Shown piece by piece: positions 26,423 through 35,525 of a DNA stretch of 64,000 bases. The notes beneath the pieces were generated by a model. It made no database searches. It saw only the letters and a list, made by a program, of their open reading frames with translations, and had not been told where the DNA came from. The DNA is taken from contig NZ_JAOEGU010000003.1 in NCBI RefSeq assembly GCF_025583945.1, positions 62,001 to 126,000 of the forward strand, written 5' to 3'. The DNA comes from Methylobacter psychrophilus (GTDB taxonomy: Bacteria > Pseudomonadota > Gammaproteobacteria > Methylococcales > Methylomonadaceae). The translations under genes and the position numbers were made by a program. Position 1 is the first letter of the stretch, and every line of letters starts with the position of its first letter.

Positions 26423-27557
26423 CTCTTTAAAAAATATCCTGAATCAAAATATATAAATTGCCTCAAATAAAAACGCCTCTACAAGCCTGTCACTTTATTG
26501 AAAGCAATGTAAACCCAAATAATGCTCTGTCAGGAAACTGGCAGGACATTATTTATGACTATCAAAGACATCTATTTTTTAGTGAGTCCCTATAGGTATT
26601 TATACGTATTGTGCATGGGGCTAATAATAATATAATTTTTGGCAAATGACAGTGATAAAAAAGGATTTTCTGGCTGGTTTCTCCGCAAAAAATCGGGATA
26701 CACGGCACTTCGCCAAACAACAATAAAAAAACTGTCACTAAAAATGGCTGAGGATCATTAAAAACAATCCTGTAGCCGTTACAGTAATTATTATTTTACC
26801 AGCCATTGGTAGTTGCCTGGCAAATCGTATTCCATACGAAAACTGATCATACTCATCGTTACCATACTCCGCGAGGTCGAAATTGCGGAAAATAGAAATA
26901 CATTAACCCATTGTAATATAAGCTTTTAAACACTTTTTAAACCAACAGTCGTAACCTTGCGGAGTACAACTTACCCAGTTCAATTAAACATGTTATGTAA
27001 TAAATATTTGATTTGAAAAAATTTTTATGGAGTACCTAAACACCTGATTAATCTAATGTCGAAAAGTAATGCGCCACACTATAGCCGTTTGACTATTTCC
27101 TTTCAATTATGGCCGTTTTAGCTAACATTCATTTTTTTAATGAGTCCTAATATTATTTTCCTGCAATTAAGATACCCGGCTTGCTGGCCTTTTTATGCAT
27201 TTACTACCTTTTAAATAAGCAAAGATCCTACGCCACTTGGATATATCAATTTTAAACATCATCTAATTATAAAAACGTAACAACTCTTTTTCACTGACAA
27301 CACAGTTAACTTTGAATTTTATTTAAAAAATAAAAGCTCAAAAATCATCTAACGAACCATTTTGGTTTAACTTAAAAAGCCTTGATATTACATGGCTACA
27401 TACGCAATTTAACTTGAACCGGGGGTTATCGAAAAAGCTGCCAACCCGTTATAAACATACACAAAAAAAAAGACAAAATATGATTTAGTAAAACTTACCG
27501 AAAACACTTTTCAATAATTTCATTTTAAACGCAACAAAAACCTTTGAGGTACTTATT
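26423..27557 (+). other. AT-rich intergenic region with one strong hairpin
   Basis: No gene is recognised in this 1.1-kb AT-rich stretch. At 26518-26554, arms AAATAATGCTCTGTCAG and CTGGCAGGACATTATTT enclose a GAAA tetraloop. It may be a terminator-like or RNA-stabilising hairpin after the PepSY gene. The rest may contain the promoter region of the 869-aa protein. Confidence 0.5.
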
Positions 27558-30167
27558 ATGTTTGGTAATGCTTTTGAAAAAAATGGTTTCATAATTTATG
27601 GTCGGGTCGTTTGCAAGGATAGCGGAGAACCTATAGAGGACTTAACAGTTGAGGCCTTGGACAAAGATCTGCTCTTCGATGATCGCCTGGGTTCTGCGCA
27701 AACAGATATCGACGGGTATTTCGAAATAGCCTATAACGAAGACGATTTCAGGGAATTGTTCTTCGACTCCAGACCGGATATTTATCTTAGAATAATAAAT
27801 CCGGAAGGGGAAATCATCTATACCACCGAAGACAAAGTTAAATACGGCGCTATCAAGAAAGAGAATATAGATATAAAAATACCTGATGATCTGATTCATA
27901 ACATCCACATCGTCGAAAGCCAGCGTATCCAGTTTAAGCAACTGATTGCCGTCAATCCCAATTATTTTGGTAACGTAACGGATGCTTCGCTGAAGTCAGA
28001 ATACAAGCCAGTCAGTTCCATATCCGGATCGACGAAATACGAGCAACTGGTCTGTGTCGGCTTGCAATCAGATGAGGATCTTCTGGAAGCTGTCATTGAG
28101 GTAAAATTACCTTACGGTTTCAAGGGATCGCTCTGTTCAAAAGGCAGTACCGAGTACGTGGCATTTTATATCGACTACGGCGATGGTGGCGGATTTACCA
28201 GCATCGGCGCTGCGGCCACAATCAATGTCCACGACCTTGCCTTTGTTGACGGCAAACATCTTTTCTATGCCGTAAGGCAAGGATTTATTCCAAAGACTTA
28301 CCTGAATTGCGACCATCCGCAAATCGTCAAAGTTAGGGCGATTCTTTCTTGGGAAAAGCCCCCTACCGGACCGTCTTATGCGCCAGTGTGGGGGAATGTC
28401 ACAGATACCTGGGTTCAAATCAAACCGAAGAAAAAGTTCTGGCCTTGGCCCTTACTCAAAACCGAATTCTTCCCAATAGAATTACCGGAACAATTCGTCT
28501 TTATCGGCGACAAGTACGAGCTTAAGGCACTGGTCGACAAGTCCATTGAGGCAGAGCAAAACATCAAAATCGCAGGTAAAGTCGAAGCGGATCGCATTGA
28601 ATTTAAACAACTGGTCACGACAAATCCCAATTACTTTGGTTCTATCTGCACATCAAGCGACAAGGACGAAGTATTGAAGGCTATTCATTTGCTTCCCAGG
28701 GATACCCTTAAGTCCCTGCTGCCCAAATTAATCATAAATCCCGAGCTATTCAAGCCCATAAAAATAATTGCCTACAACACAACCTACGAGCAACTGAAAT
28801 GCGTGGGTTTTAATCCTGAAAACGACCTTATGGAAGCAGTAGTCGAAGTTAAATTGCCCTATGGATTCAACGGTGATTTATGCACGCTGGGTAGCCAGGA
28901 ATACGTCACCTTCTATATCGACTGGGGCGCTGGCTATCAATACGCAGCTACCGCTCAAGTCGGAGTTCATGACATACCTGTAGTTGCTGATCGGCATCTT
29001 TTCTATGCCGTCAAGGCAACCATTCCGAATATAGAAAAGAAGCTAAAATCCTGTAAGACCGAGAACATCGTCAAACTCAAGGCGATCTTGTCCTGGAATC
29101 AGGATCCTACGCCTTTTGGACCTGCCTATGTGCCGCCTTGGGGCAACATGCTGGAAAGATATATCCAAATCAGGCCAAAGGATGGGGAAAGCACCAAATG
29201 CGTCATTGAGACCGTTAATGATGTCCATGTTGCGGAAATTAGCCAGAGCGGTGCGAACGAAGGACTGGCCGTTAAAATTGACGCATTGGGCCATGCTGTT
29301 CCCTTCACTTTTGACAGGCCTTTCGGAGGAGTTATCGCTTGTACTTGCGGAGGCAAAATTAACAGCTCCGCAACCTATTACCGTTTTAGATACAGCGATA
29401 ACGATGGCGCTTCCTGGAAAAATATCACAGATACCAGAACAGCAAGAAATCCTTTACCGTGGTGGGTGACTCGCATCAGAACTCCCGATGCCGATGGCTG
29501 GTTCAGTGCTCAGGAATTTAACGAGGACATGGACAACTATAGCCTGACCCATATGGTACATTGGAATAGCGGATCGAAAAACGGACAATACAGGCTAAGG
29601 CTGGAATTGGCTAATTCCCTTTATACGGTCGAACAAACCAGCGAGGTGTCCATTATGCTGGACAATATAGGTCCGGAGCTCTTTGCCTTCGGTGGTACAC
29701 CGGTACCGCTGCCATCCACGGGAATCGTCGTCAAGGATGCCGGTGACACCTACAGGAAGTGCGGAAAATTTTTCGGATCAGATGAAATCCGCATCTACGG
29801 TAATTTCAGCGACGATTATTTTTTGCAGTACAGTCTGAAGGTATTCGGTGGCAACATCACTGCATCCGGTGTAGTATTTGGCGGCCATCCGGTTGCATCA
29901 GGAGTTACAAGATACGATTCGGGCGCATCAGGGATCAATGTAGAGGGTATTATAGGCGCAGGAACCGGATCTTTAGGTCAAAAAATAGAAACATTAAACC
30001 TGTGCAATATATCGCAAAGTCCGGATAAAGTTAGTTGCGCTTATGGCATTGAACTTACGGTGTGGGATAGATCAATCGTCGGCTATGTCAGCGGATACGA
30101 GTTTTATAAAACCTGTCACGGCATAGAAGCTTTCGTAACCTTCGATTGGGATCCTTCGGGTTGTTGA
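27558..30167 (+). CDS. large protein of unknown function with duplicated domain
   Basis: An 869-aa protein with no signal peptide. The N-terminus (about 10-110) looks like a transthyretin/carboxypeptidase-regulatory-like beta domain (IIYGRVVCKDSGEPIEDLTV, then TDIDGYFEIAY). Two homologous blocks follow. Block 1 (about 119-291) has RIQFKQLIAVNPNYFGNV, YEQLVCVGLQ, AVIEVKLPYGFKGSLC and ILSWEKPPTGPSYAPVWGN. Block 2 (about 341-541) repeats each motif: RIEFKQLVTTNPNYFGSI, YEQLKCVGFN, AVVEVKLPYGFNGDLC and ILSWNQDPTPFGPAYVPPWGN. The C-terminal 320 residues look beta-rich with paired Cys. GAGGT precedes the start. It stands alone between long AT-rich spacers. No function can be assigned; a surface or phage-tail-like assembly role is conceivable but unsupported. 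Confidence 0.8.
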   Translation: MFGNAFEKNGFIIYGRVVCKDSGEPIEDLTVEALDKDLLFDDRLGSAQTDIDGYFEIAYNEDDFRELFFDSRPDIYLRIINPEGEIIYTTEDKVKYGAIKKENIDIKIPDDLIHNIHIVESQRIQFKQLIAVNPNYFGNVTDASLKSEYKPVSSISGSTKYEQLVCVGLQSDEDLLEAVIEVKLPYGFKGSLCSKGSTEYVAFYIDYGDGGGFTSIGAAATINVHDLAFVDGKHLFYAVRQGFIPKTYLNCDHPQIVKVRAILSWEKPPTGPSYAPVWGNVTDTWVQIKPKKKFWPWPLLKTEFFPIELPEQFVFIGDKYELKALVDKSIEAEQNIKIAGKVEADRIEFKQLVTTNPNYFGSICTSSDKDEVLKAIHLLPRDTLKSLLPKLIINPELFKPIKIIAYNTTYEQLKCVGFNPENDLMEAVVEVKLPYGFNGDLCTLGSQEYVTFYIDWGAGYQYAATAQVGVHDIPVVADRHLFYAVKATIPNIEKKLKSCKTENIVKLKAILSWNQDPTPFGPAYVPPWGNMLERYIQIRPKDGESTKCVIETVNDVHVAEISQSGANEGLAVKIDALGHAVPFTFDRPFGGVIACTCGGKINSSATYYRFRYSDNDGASWKNITDTRTARNPLPWWVTRIRTPDADGWFSAQEFNEDMDNYSLTHMVHWNSGSKNGQYRLRLELANSLYTVEQTSEVSIMLDNIGPELFAFGGTPVPLPSTGIVVKDAGDTYRKCGKFFGSDEIRIYGNFSDDYFLQYSLKVFGGNITASGVVFGGHPVASGVTRYDSGASGINVEGIIGAGTGSLGQKIETLNLCNISQSPDKVSCAYGIELTVWDRSIVGYVSGYEFYKTCHGIEAFVTFDWDPSGC

Positions 30168-30187
30168 TAAGAACCACTCTATAGACT

Positions 30188-30220
30188 GCCGGATTTGCGG
30201 CATTATTTTGCAAATCCGGC
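30188..30220 (+). terminator. hairpin terminator after the 869-aa gene
   Basis: The perfect arms GCCGGATTTGC and GCAAATCCGGC are followed by AAACCGGTTTTGTT. The stem is strong but the T-run is weak. Confidence 0.55.
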
Positions 30221-30434
30221 AAACCGGTTTTGTTCGAGACTATCAAGAAATTAATTAAATAATCAAAAAAAGGAAAGCCAACCAGTAAGCGACTCTAACC
30301 CCTTACTGGTTGAATTCTGCCACGCAATTTCATTGCCACAAAAAACCATTTTTGCGAGTTCAGATATTGGTATTAAGCTTGAACCTAAATTCCGCCAGAA
30401 AAAAGTACCTGTATTGGTATAGCCGCTATTTCAA

Positions 30435-31871
30435 TCAAAGCTGTTCGTATAAGCCCATATACTCTTTGGCACTGTTATTCCACGAATAGTCTTTTTGCAT
30501 ACCGTTAGTTTGCAATTGTTTCCAGATTTCAGGTTGGCTATAAACAATCAAGGCACGTTTAATGGTTTCCATTAACGATCCGGAAGTCGCCTGGTTAAAA
30601 ACAAAACCGGTTGCCGTCTTATTGCCCAGTGTTTCCGGTAACGTATCAACAACCGTATCTGCCAAGCCGCCGGTTTTTCTAACAATGGGAACAGTGCCGT
30701 AGCGTTGGCTATATAACTGATTTAGGCCGCAAGGTTCAAATTTTGACGGCATCAGAAAAACGTCGGCACCGGCTTCAAGTTGATGCGCCAAGTCTTCATC
30801 GTAGCCCAGAGTAATCGCTATTTTATTGGGATATCGGCTGGCAAAAGTTGATAATTGTTGTTCAAAAGACTTTTCACCCTTACCGAGCAAAATAAACTGT
30901 AACGGCAATGTCAGCATCTCGGGAAGACACTCCAACACCAGATCTATGCCTTTTTGTTCCACTAAACGGCTAATAAGCACAAAGACCGGAACAGCATTGT
31001 TAACAGGTAGCGCGTGTTGCTTTTGCAGGGCCATTTTGTTGAGCTGTTTTTTTGGCAACGTTAAAATATCAAAACGTTCGCTAATAGCGGGATCCGTTTC
31101 GGGATTCCACTGATCGGCATCTATACCGTTAATAATACCGGTCAGATCATCTTTTCGATAACTTAACAAGCCCTCCAGGCCATAGCCAAAAGCAGCCGTC
31201 TGAATTTCTACAGCATAAGTCTGGCTAACCGTAGTAATACGATCCGCATAGGCCAAGCCACCTTTAATAAAAGACAGCATCCCGTTAAATTCAAGCCCTT
31301 CTGAACTCCAAAGCCGGCTGGGTAAATTCAGCGAGGTCCAGGTCGCTTTTGGAAACAGGCCTTGATAAGCCAAATTATGTATTGTAAATACTGTCGCCGG
31401 TCGATTGGCTTCCAGAGACAGCAAAGCCGGAACCAATCCACTTTGCCAGTCATTACAGTGAACAATATCAGGAGTCCAGTCCAAATACCCACGGTTCATT
31501 GCTACTTCAACCGCTATACGACAAAACAGGGAAAAACGTTCCGCACTATTACCCCAGGCATTACCTTGCTCATCGACATACGGATTACCCGGAAAACCAA
31601 AAAATTCCGGACAATCTACCAACCAAACCAATAATTGAGTGCCGGGCAGGCGGGTTTCCAGAATGTTTGCATCGATATTATTTACCCGGACCGTGCTTTT
31701 ATAATAAATTTCTTCAGTAGTTTTTATGGCCTGATAATTAGGTATTATCAAGCGAACATCAACACCCAAATCCAGCAATGCCTTGGGCAAGCTACCGGAA
31801 ATATCGGCAAGCCCGCCTGTTTTAATCAAGGGATACGCTTCACTGGTAACAAACAGTATTTTTCTTGGCAT
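30435..31871 (-). CDS. glgA: glycogen synthase (ADP-glucose type)
   Basis: A 478-aa GT5-family enzyme that extends alpha-1,4-glucan from ADP-glucose in the cytoplasm. The N-terminal nucleotide-sugar motif KTGGLADISGSLPKAL and the C-terminal EPCGLNQLYSQRYGTVPIVRKTGGLADTV region are both present, and the length is typical. Carbon storage as glycogen is common in gammaproteobacterial methanotrophs. It is convergent with the 869-aa gene and follows the TauE-like gene on the same strand 48 bases away. The ribosome site is weak. Confidence 0.95.
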   Translation of the reverse strand: MPRKILFVTSEAYPLIKTGGLADISGSLPKALLDLGVDVRLIIPNYQAIKTTEEIYYKSTVRVNNIDANILETRLPGTQLLVWLVDCPEFFGFPGNPYVDEQGNAWGNSAERFSLFCRIAVEVAMNRGYLDWTPDIVHCNDWQSGLVPALLSLEANRPATVFTIHNLAYQGLFPKATWTSLNLPSRLWSSEGLEFNGMLSFIKGGLAYADRITTVSQTYAVEIQTAAFGYGLEGLLSYRKDDLTGIINGIDADQWNPETDPAISERFDILTLPKKQLNKMALQKQHALPVNNAVPVFVLISRLVEQKGIDLVLECLPEMLTLPLQFILLGKGEKSFEQQLSTFASRYPNKIAITLGYDEDLAHQLEAGADVFLMPSKFEPCGLNQLYSQRYGTVPIVRKTGGLADTVVDTLPETLGNKTATGFVFNQATSGSLMETIKRALIVYSQPEIWKQLQTNGMQKDYSWNNSAKEYMGLYEQL

Positions 31872-31919
31872 TTATTTGACGTCAACTATAATTTTAAAAT
31901 TAAGAGTAATAGCAAAGTG

Positions 31920-32729
31920 TTATTGTAAAATAAACTTAAGCCCGATCAGTAACAAAATCGTCGCCAAAACCGGACGTAGAACTTTTTCAGGAATCTTTGC
32001 ACTCAGATGACTGCCGACCCAAATACCCGGCAGCGAACCTATCAATAAGCTACTTAATAAAACCAGATCCACATTGCCTAAACTAAGATGGCCAATCCCT
32101 GCAACGGCGGTTAACGGAATGGCATGCGCCAAATCAGTACCGACAATTTTAAGTGTTGTCATCCGGGGATAAAGAAATAACAGTGCTACCGTACCCAGCG
32201 CACCCGCCCCTACTGATGAAAGGGTAACCAGCACACCCAAAACAGCGCCAATAAGCACTGTCGCCGGTATTTGTAAATGCTTGAAGCGTGATGCGTTATC
32301 GGGATTGCTATGTTCATCATCAATGGGCTCAAGCTTTGCCGCCCGGTTTAACAACACGCTTCGTACAAATAGCGCACAAGCCGTTAATATGAGAGCAATA
32401 CCCAGAGTAAAAGTAATGGCTCCCGTTGTTTGCTTGCCTACCGCCATATAATATTTAAGTACAAACAACGTAATAACCGCAAAAGGTAGACTTCCCAGCG
32501 CCAACCAGCCCACGATTTTCCAATCGACCGAACCATGTTTACCATGATGTACCCAAACACCACACGTTTTGGTAATGGCAGCAAATAAAAGATCGGTACC
32601 GACCGCTACCGCCGGATTGAAACCGAATAAAAACACCAGTAAAGGCGTCATCAACGATCCGCCCCCTACGCCAGTCACGCCAACCAATAAGCCGACGGCA
32701 AAACCCGAAATCGTATATGCCAAATTCAT
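31920..32729 (-). CDS. TauE/SafE-family anion exporter
   Basis: A 269-aa inner-membrane protein with about eight helices. The two TauE/SafE halves begin with GLLVGVTGVGGGSLMTPLLV and GVLVTLSSVGAGALGTVALL, the family's repeated signature. Members export sulfite, sulfoacetate or other small anions. The substrate here is not evident. An AGGTT element precedes the start. Confidence 0.9.
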   Translation of the reverse strand: MNLAYTISGFAVGLLVGVTGVGGGSLMTPLLVFLFGFNPAVAVGTDLLFAAITKTCGVWVHHGKHGSVDWKIVGWLALGSLPFAVITLFVLKYYMAVGKQTTGAITFTLGIALILTACALFVRSVLLNRAAKLEPIDDEHSNPDNASRFKHLQIPATVLIGAVLGVLVTLSSVGAGALGTVALLFLYPRMTTLKIVGTDLAHAIPLTAVAGIGHLSLGNVDLVLLSSLLIGSLPGIWVGSHLSAKIPEKVLRPVLATILLLIGLKFILQ

Positions 32730-32899
32730 TACAACTAACCTGTATTTTATGGGTTTAAAAATCTGCCCACTATAACAGTTAATTAGCTCAAGCTGGAGGA
32801 TTTAAGCCATAAACCAGATCTCTCAGTGCAACTCATGCAGTCATAATATTTATCGATTAATAAGATATAAGCATCTAAATATATCGTTTTATTAAACAT

Positions 32900-33048
32900 A
32901 AAAACTGCCTTAAAATGTTTTCCAAGAGTAAGAAGCCGAGTGATAACGACGATTTAATGGTCTATGACTTTTTACAAAGGACTCTAAAGTTTTGCCTCCT
33001 GATCCACAAGGATGTTTTTTTGGCGGGCTATAAGCCCGCCTTTTTTTT
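32900..33048 (+). ncRNA. candidate small RNA with intrinsic terminator
   Basis: A strong plus-strand terminator (GGCGGGC/GCCCGCC then eight T, 33022-33048) ends a transcript that has no convincing gene upstream on this strand. The preceding 100 bases include TTGCCTCCTGATCCACAAGGA, a CCTCCT anti-Shine-Dalgarno stretch next to AGGA that could sit in a loop, a common layout in base-pairing small RNAs. A frame of 66 codons starting at 32915 crosses the terminator without stop and lacks a ribosome site, so a protein is less likely. The 5' end is a guess. Confidence 0.4.
33022..33048 (+). terminator. rho-independent terminator
   Basis: The perfect 7-bp GC stem with a five-base loop (TATAA) and an eight-T tail reads on the plus strand only. 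Confidence 0.9.
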
Positions 33049-33136
33049 CATTAGTAAAAACTGGTCAATCATAAATAATCGCCTTACGCCAGTCTGCAAC
33101 TCAATGATTGAATAATAGTAAATTTGAGGAAAGTTT

Positions 33137-34027
33137 ATGCCGTTACAAGATTTAGTCGAATATTTTAATGACCGACTGGGACGAGAACATCGTTCCAGTT
33201 TTCGACCCTTTGTTCTCAAAGAAAGTAAAGTAAGCGGACTTTTCGGCCCCATTCGAATCGACAGCTTCTTTACTCCGTTACGACAAACATCCAAGCCTAC
33301 CGTTATTGTCGGTCATACGGCGCAAATTTTGGTTGCTCCCAATAAAACCCAACACCTGTATGCCAACGAAATCGAAAATCTGTTAGCCAATAACTCCGTA
33401 CAAGCCGGTGATTTTGAATCCATCATTAATTTCGACCGCTTGTCCCGTACCGTACACATGCTGAACTATCTCACTTTGGCGCATCTACAAGGCGTACTGT
33501 TTTTAGAAGTTGATCCACGGCATATACTGGGTATTAAACACGATCATGGCGCTTACTTTGAAGACGTAATAGCACAGTGTGGCTTGGAAACAAAAAATGT
33601 CGTCGTTGTATTATCTGTCAGCAGCCAATATGCGCCCTATTATCAGGAACTGATTAATGGCTTGCATAATTATCAGCGTAGGGGCTATCAAATTGCGCTG
33701 AAATTTGAATACCTTGGCCAGGAAAGCGAAGCGTTTGATTTGATAGCCAGAATAGCCCCGAATTACGTTAGCTCCTCAGCGCGAAACATGGAAAATCAAG
33801 CACATGATGAGCTGCTACTGACAAAATTGCAGCAGTTGAAAACACAAATAACGTCAGTTGGTGGACAAAGTATTCTGCAACAAATTGATGAAAAAAAATC
33901 AGATTTATTGGCACGTAATATTGGTTTTGACCTCGTCGAAGGTAGTTACTATAGCGCCATTGCATTTGACTATTTAAATGATTCGAAACCGGATCATCAT
34001 GATTTGAATACCGATCATTATGGCTGA
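33137..34027 (+). CDS. degenerate EAL-domain-like protein
   Basis: A 296-aa cytoplasmic protein. The region from about residue 70 to 275 follows the layout of EAL (cyclic-di-GMP phosphodiesterase) domains: a FESIINFDRLSRTVHMLNYL segment, a strand LFLEVDPRHILG, a VVVVLSVSSQ strand, then a helix-strand GYQIALKFEYLG. The EAL motif itself and the metal-binding Glu/Asp residues are not seen. If related it is probably an inactive c-di-GMP binder or a protein-interaction domain. GAGGAAAG precedes the start. It stands alone ahead of ald. Confidence 0.55.
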   Translation: MPLQDLVEYFNDRLGREHRSSFRPFVLKESKVSGLFGPIRIDSFFTPLRQTSKPTVIVGHTAQILVAPNKTQHLYANEIENLLANNSVQAGDFESIINFDRLSRTVHMLNYLTLAHLQGVLFLEVDPRHILGIKHDHGAYFEDVIAQCGLETKNVVVVLSVSSQYAPYYQELINGLHNYQRRGYQIALKFEYLGQESEAFDLIARIAPNYVSSSARNMENQAHDELLLTKLQQLKTQITSVGGQSILQQIDEKKSDLLARNIGFDLVEGSYYSAIAFDYLNDSKPDHHDLNTDHYG

Positions 34028-34249
34028 TAACTTAACCTGTCAGGTTATAACGACAATACGTCAGTAATACCAAAGCGTGTTTCCAAAGCATGTATCGAGC
34101 TATTAATTAATTTGGCTGCTGTTTATAAAAAATATAACACGCTTTATTTGTTCGATATTTCTGACCAATAATGTTACTTTGTAGATGAGCCAAGCGGTTA
34201 TAACAAACAACTATCGACACATAATAAATCGACAATCTGGAGCCATACC

Positions 34250-35359
34250 ATGCGCATTGGACTACCCAAAGAGATTAAAGATAACGAAAATCGCGTCGGC
34301 ATGACGCCGGGTGCAGTCAAGGCTTTGACACGCCGCGGCCATCAAGTTCTGGTTCAAAGTGGAGCCGGTATCGGCAGCTCACTTTCCGATGAAGAATATC
34401 AGGCCGCCGGTGCTGAAATTGTGCCTTTCGCAGAAGATGCGTGGGCGGCACAAATGGTCGTTAAAGTAAAAGAGCCGATTGCTTCTGAATATCGCTATCT
34501 GCGCCCGGACTTGATTTTATTTACCTATCTGCATCTGGCCTCCGACAAGCCCCTTACCGATGCCCTATTAGCCGCCGGCACGACAGGAATCGCTTATGAA
34601 ACCGTGCAAACGGAAACCGGACAACTACCGTTATTGACCCCCATGAGTGAAGTTGCCGGGCGCATGGCAACGCAAGTAGGTGCAACCTACTTACAAAAAT
34701 CCCATGGTGGTCGGGGTGTATTAATGGGCGGTGTTCCCGGCGTGGCTCCCGCTAATGTTGTTATTTTGGGTGCCGGTATTGTCGGCACCAATGCCGCACG
34801 GGTTGCTGTTGGCCTGGGCGCACAAGTGACAGTGCTGGATATTAGCCATGATCGCTTAAAATATCTGGATGATATTTATCGCGGGCAATTACAAACACGC
34901 ATCAGTGATGAATATAATATTGAAGAGGTTATCTGCGAAGCCGATCTGGTGATTGGTGCGGTGTTAATCCCCGGTGGACGCGCACCCTGGTTAATTACCC
35001 GAAACATGCTGCCAACCATGCCTAAAGGCTCGGTAATCGTTGATGTGGCGGTCGATCAAGGCGGTTGCGTAGAAACTACCCATGCGACTACCCATAGCAA
35101 TCCAACGTATGAAGTTGATGGCGTCGTGCATTATTGCGTCGCCAACATGCCTGGCGCTGTCCCACGCACCAGTACTTTTGCCCTTAATAATCAAACCGCA
35201 GTTTATATACTACATCTTGCCAATGACGGCCTGGACGCTGTGCGTAAAAACCGGGCATTGCAATATGGCCTTAATACCTACCAAGGTAAAGTGACTTATC
35301 CTGCTGTGGCTGAAACTTTTAATTTGCAATTTACAGAACCGTTACAAGCCTTGGCATAA
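34250..35359 (+). CDS. ald: alanine dehydrogenase
   Basis: A 369-aa NAD-dependent enzyme that interconverts alanine with pyruvate and ammonia. The start [20 protein letters not shown], the substrate site around [11 protein letters not shown], the Rossmann motif [21 protein letters not shown] and the conserved [20 protein letters not shown] are all present. The length is standard. In methanotrophs Ald is one route of ammonia assimilation when ammonium is plentiful. TGGAG precedes the start. Confidence 0.97.
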   Translation: MRIGLPKEIKDNENRVGMTPGAVKALTRRGHQVLVQSGAGIGSSLSDEEYQAAGAEIVPFAEDAWAAQMVVKVKEPIASEYRYLRPDLILFTYLHLASDKPLTDALLAAGTTGIAYETVQTETGQLPLLTPMSEVAGRMATQVGATYLQKSHGGRGVLMGGVPGVAPANVVILGAGIVGTNAARVAVGLGAQVTVLDISHDRLKYLDDIYRGQLQTRISDEYNIEEVICEADLVIGAVLIPGGRAPWLITRNMLPTMPKGSVIVDVAVDQGGCVETTHATTHSNPTYEVDGVVHYCVANMPGAVPRTSTFALNNQTAVYILHLANDGLDAVRKNRALQYGLNTYQGKVTYPAVAETFNLQFTEPLQALA

Positions 35360-35525
35360 TAAACAGATAAGCGATGCGTAGCTGAATGACTAATCAGCAA
35401 ATACGCAGCCATTCTAAAAATGGCGACTAATACTGGTTTTATGGGTGTGGTGAAAGTTTTTTAAAAAACATTGCGACATCATGGTTCCCATATAAACTAT
35501 GGGAACCACAAAATGCAACTAGCGG

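Noticed and set aside
32915-33115. 66-codon frame as a small protein
   Set aside because: It reads straight through a strong terminator and lacks a ribosome site; a small RNA is more likely.
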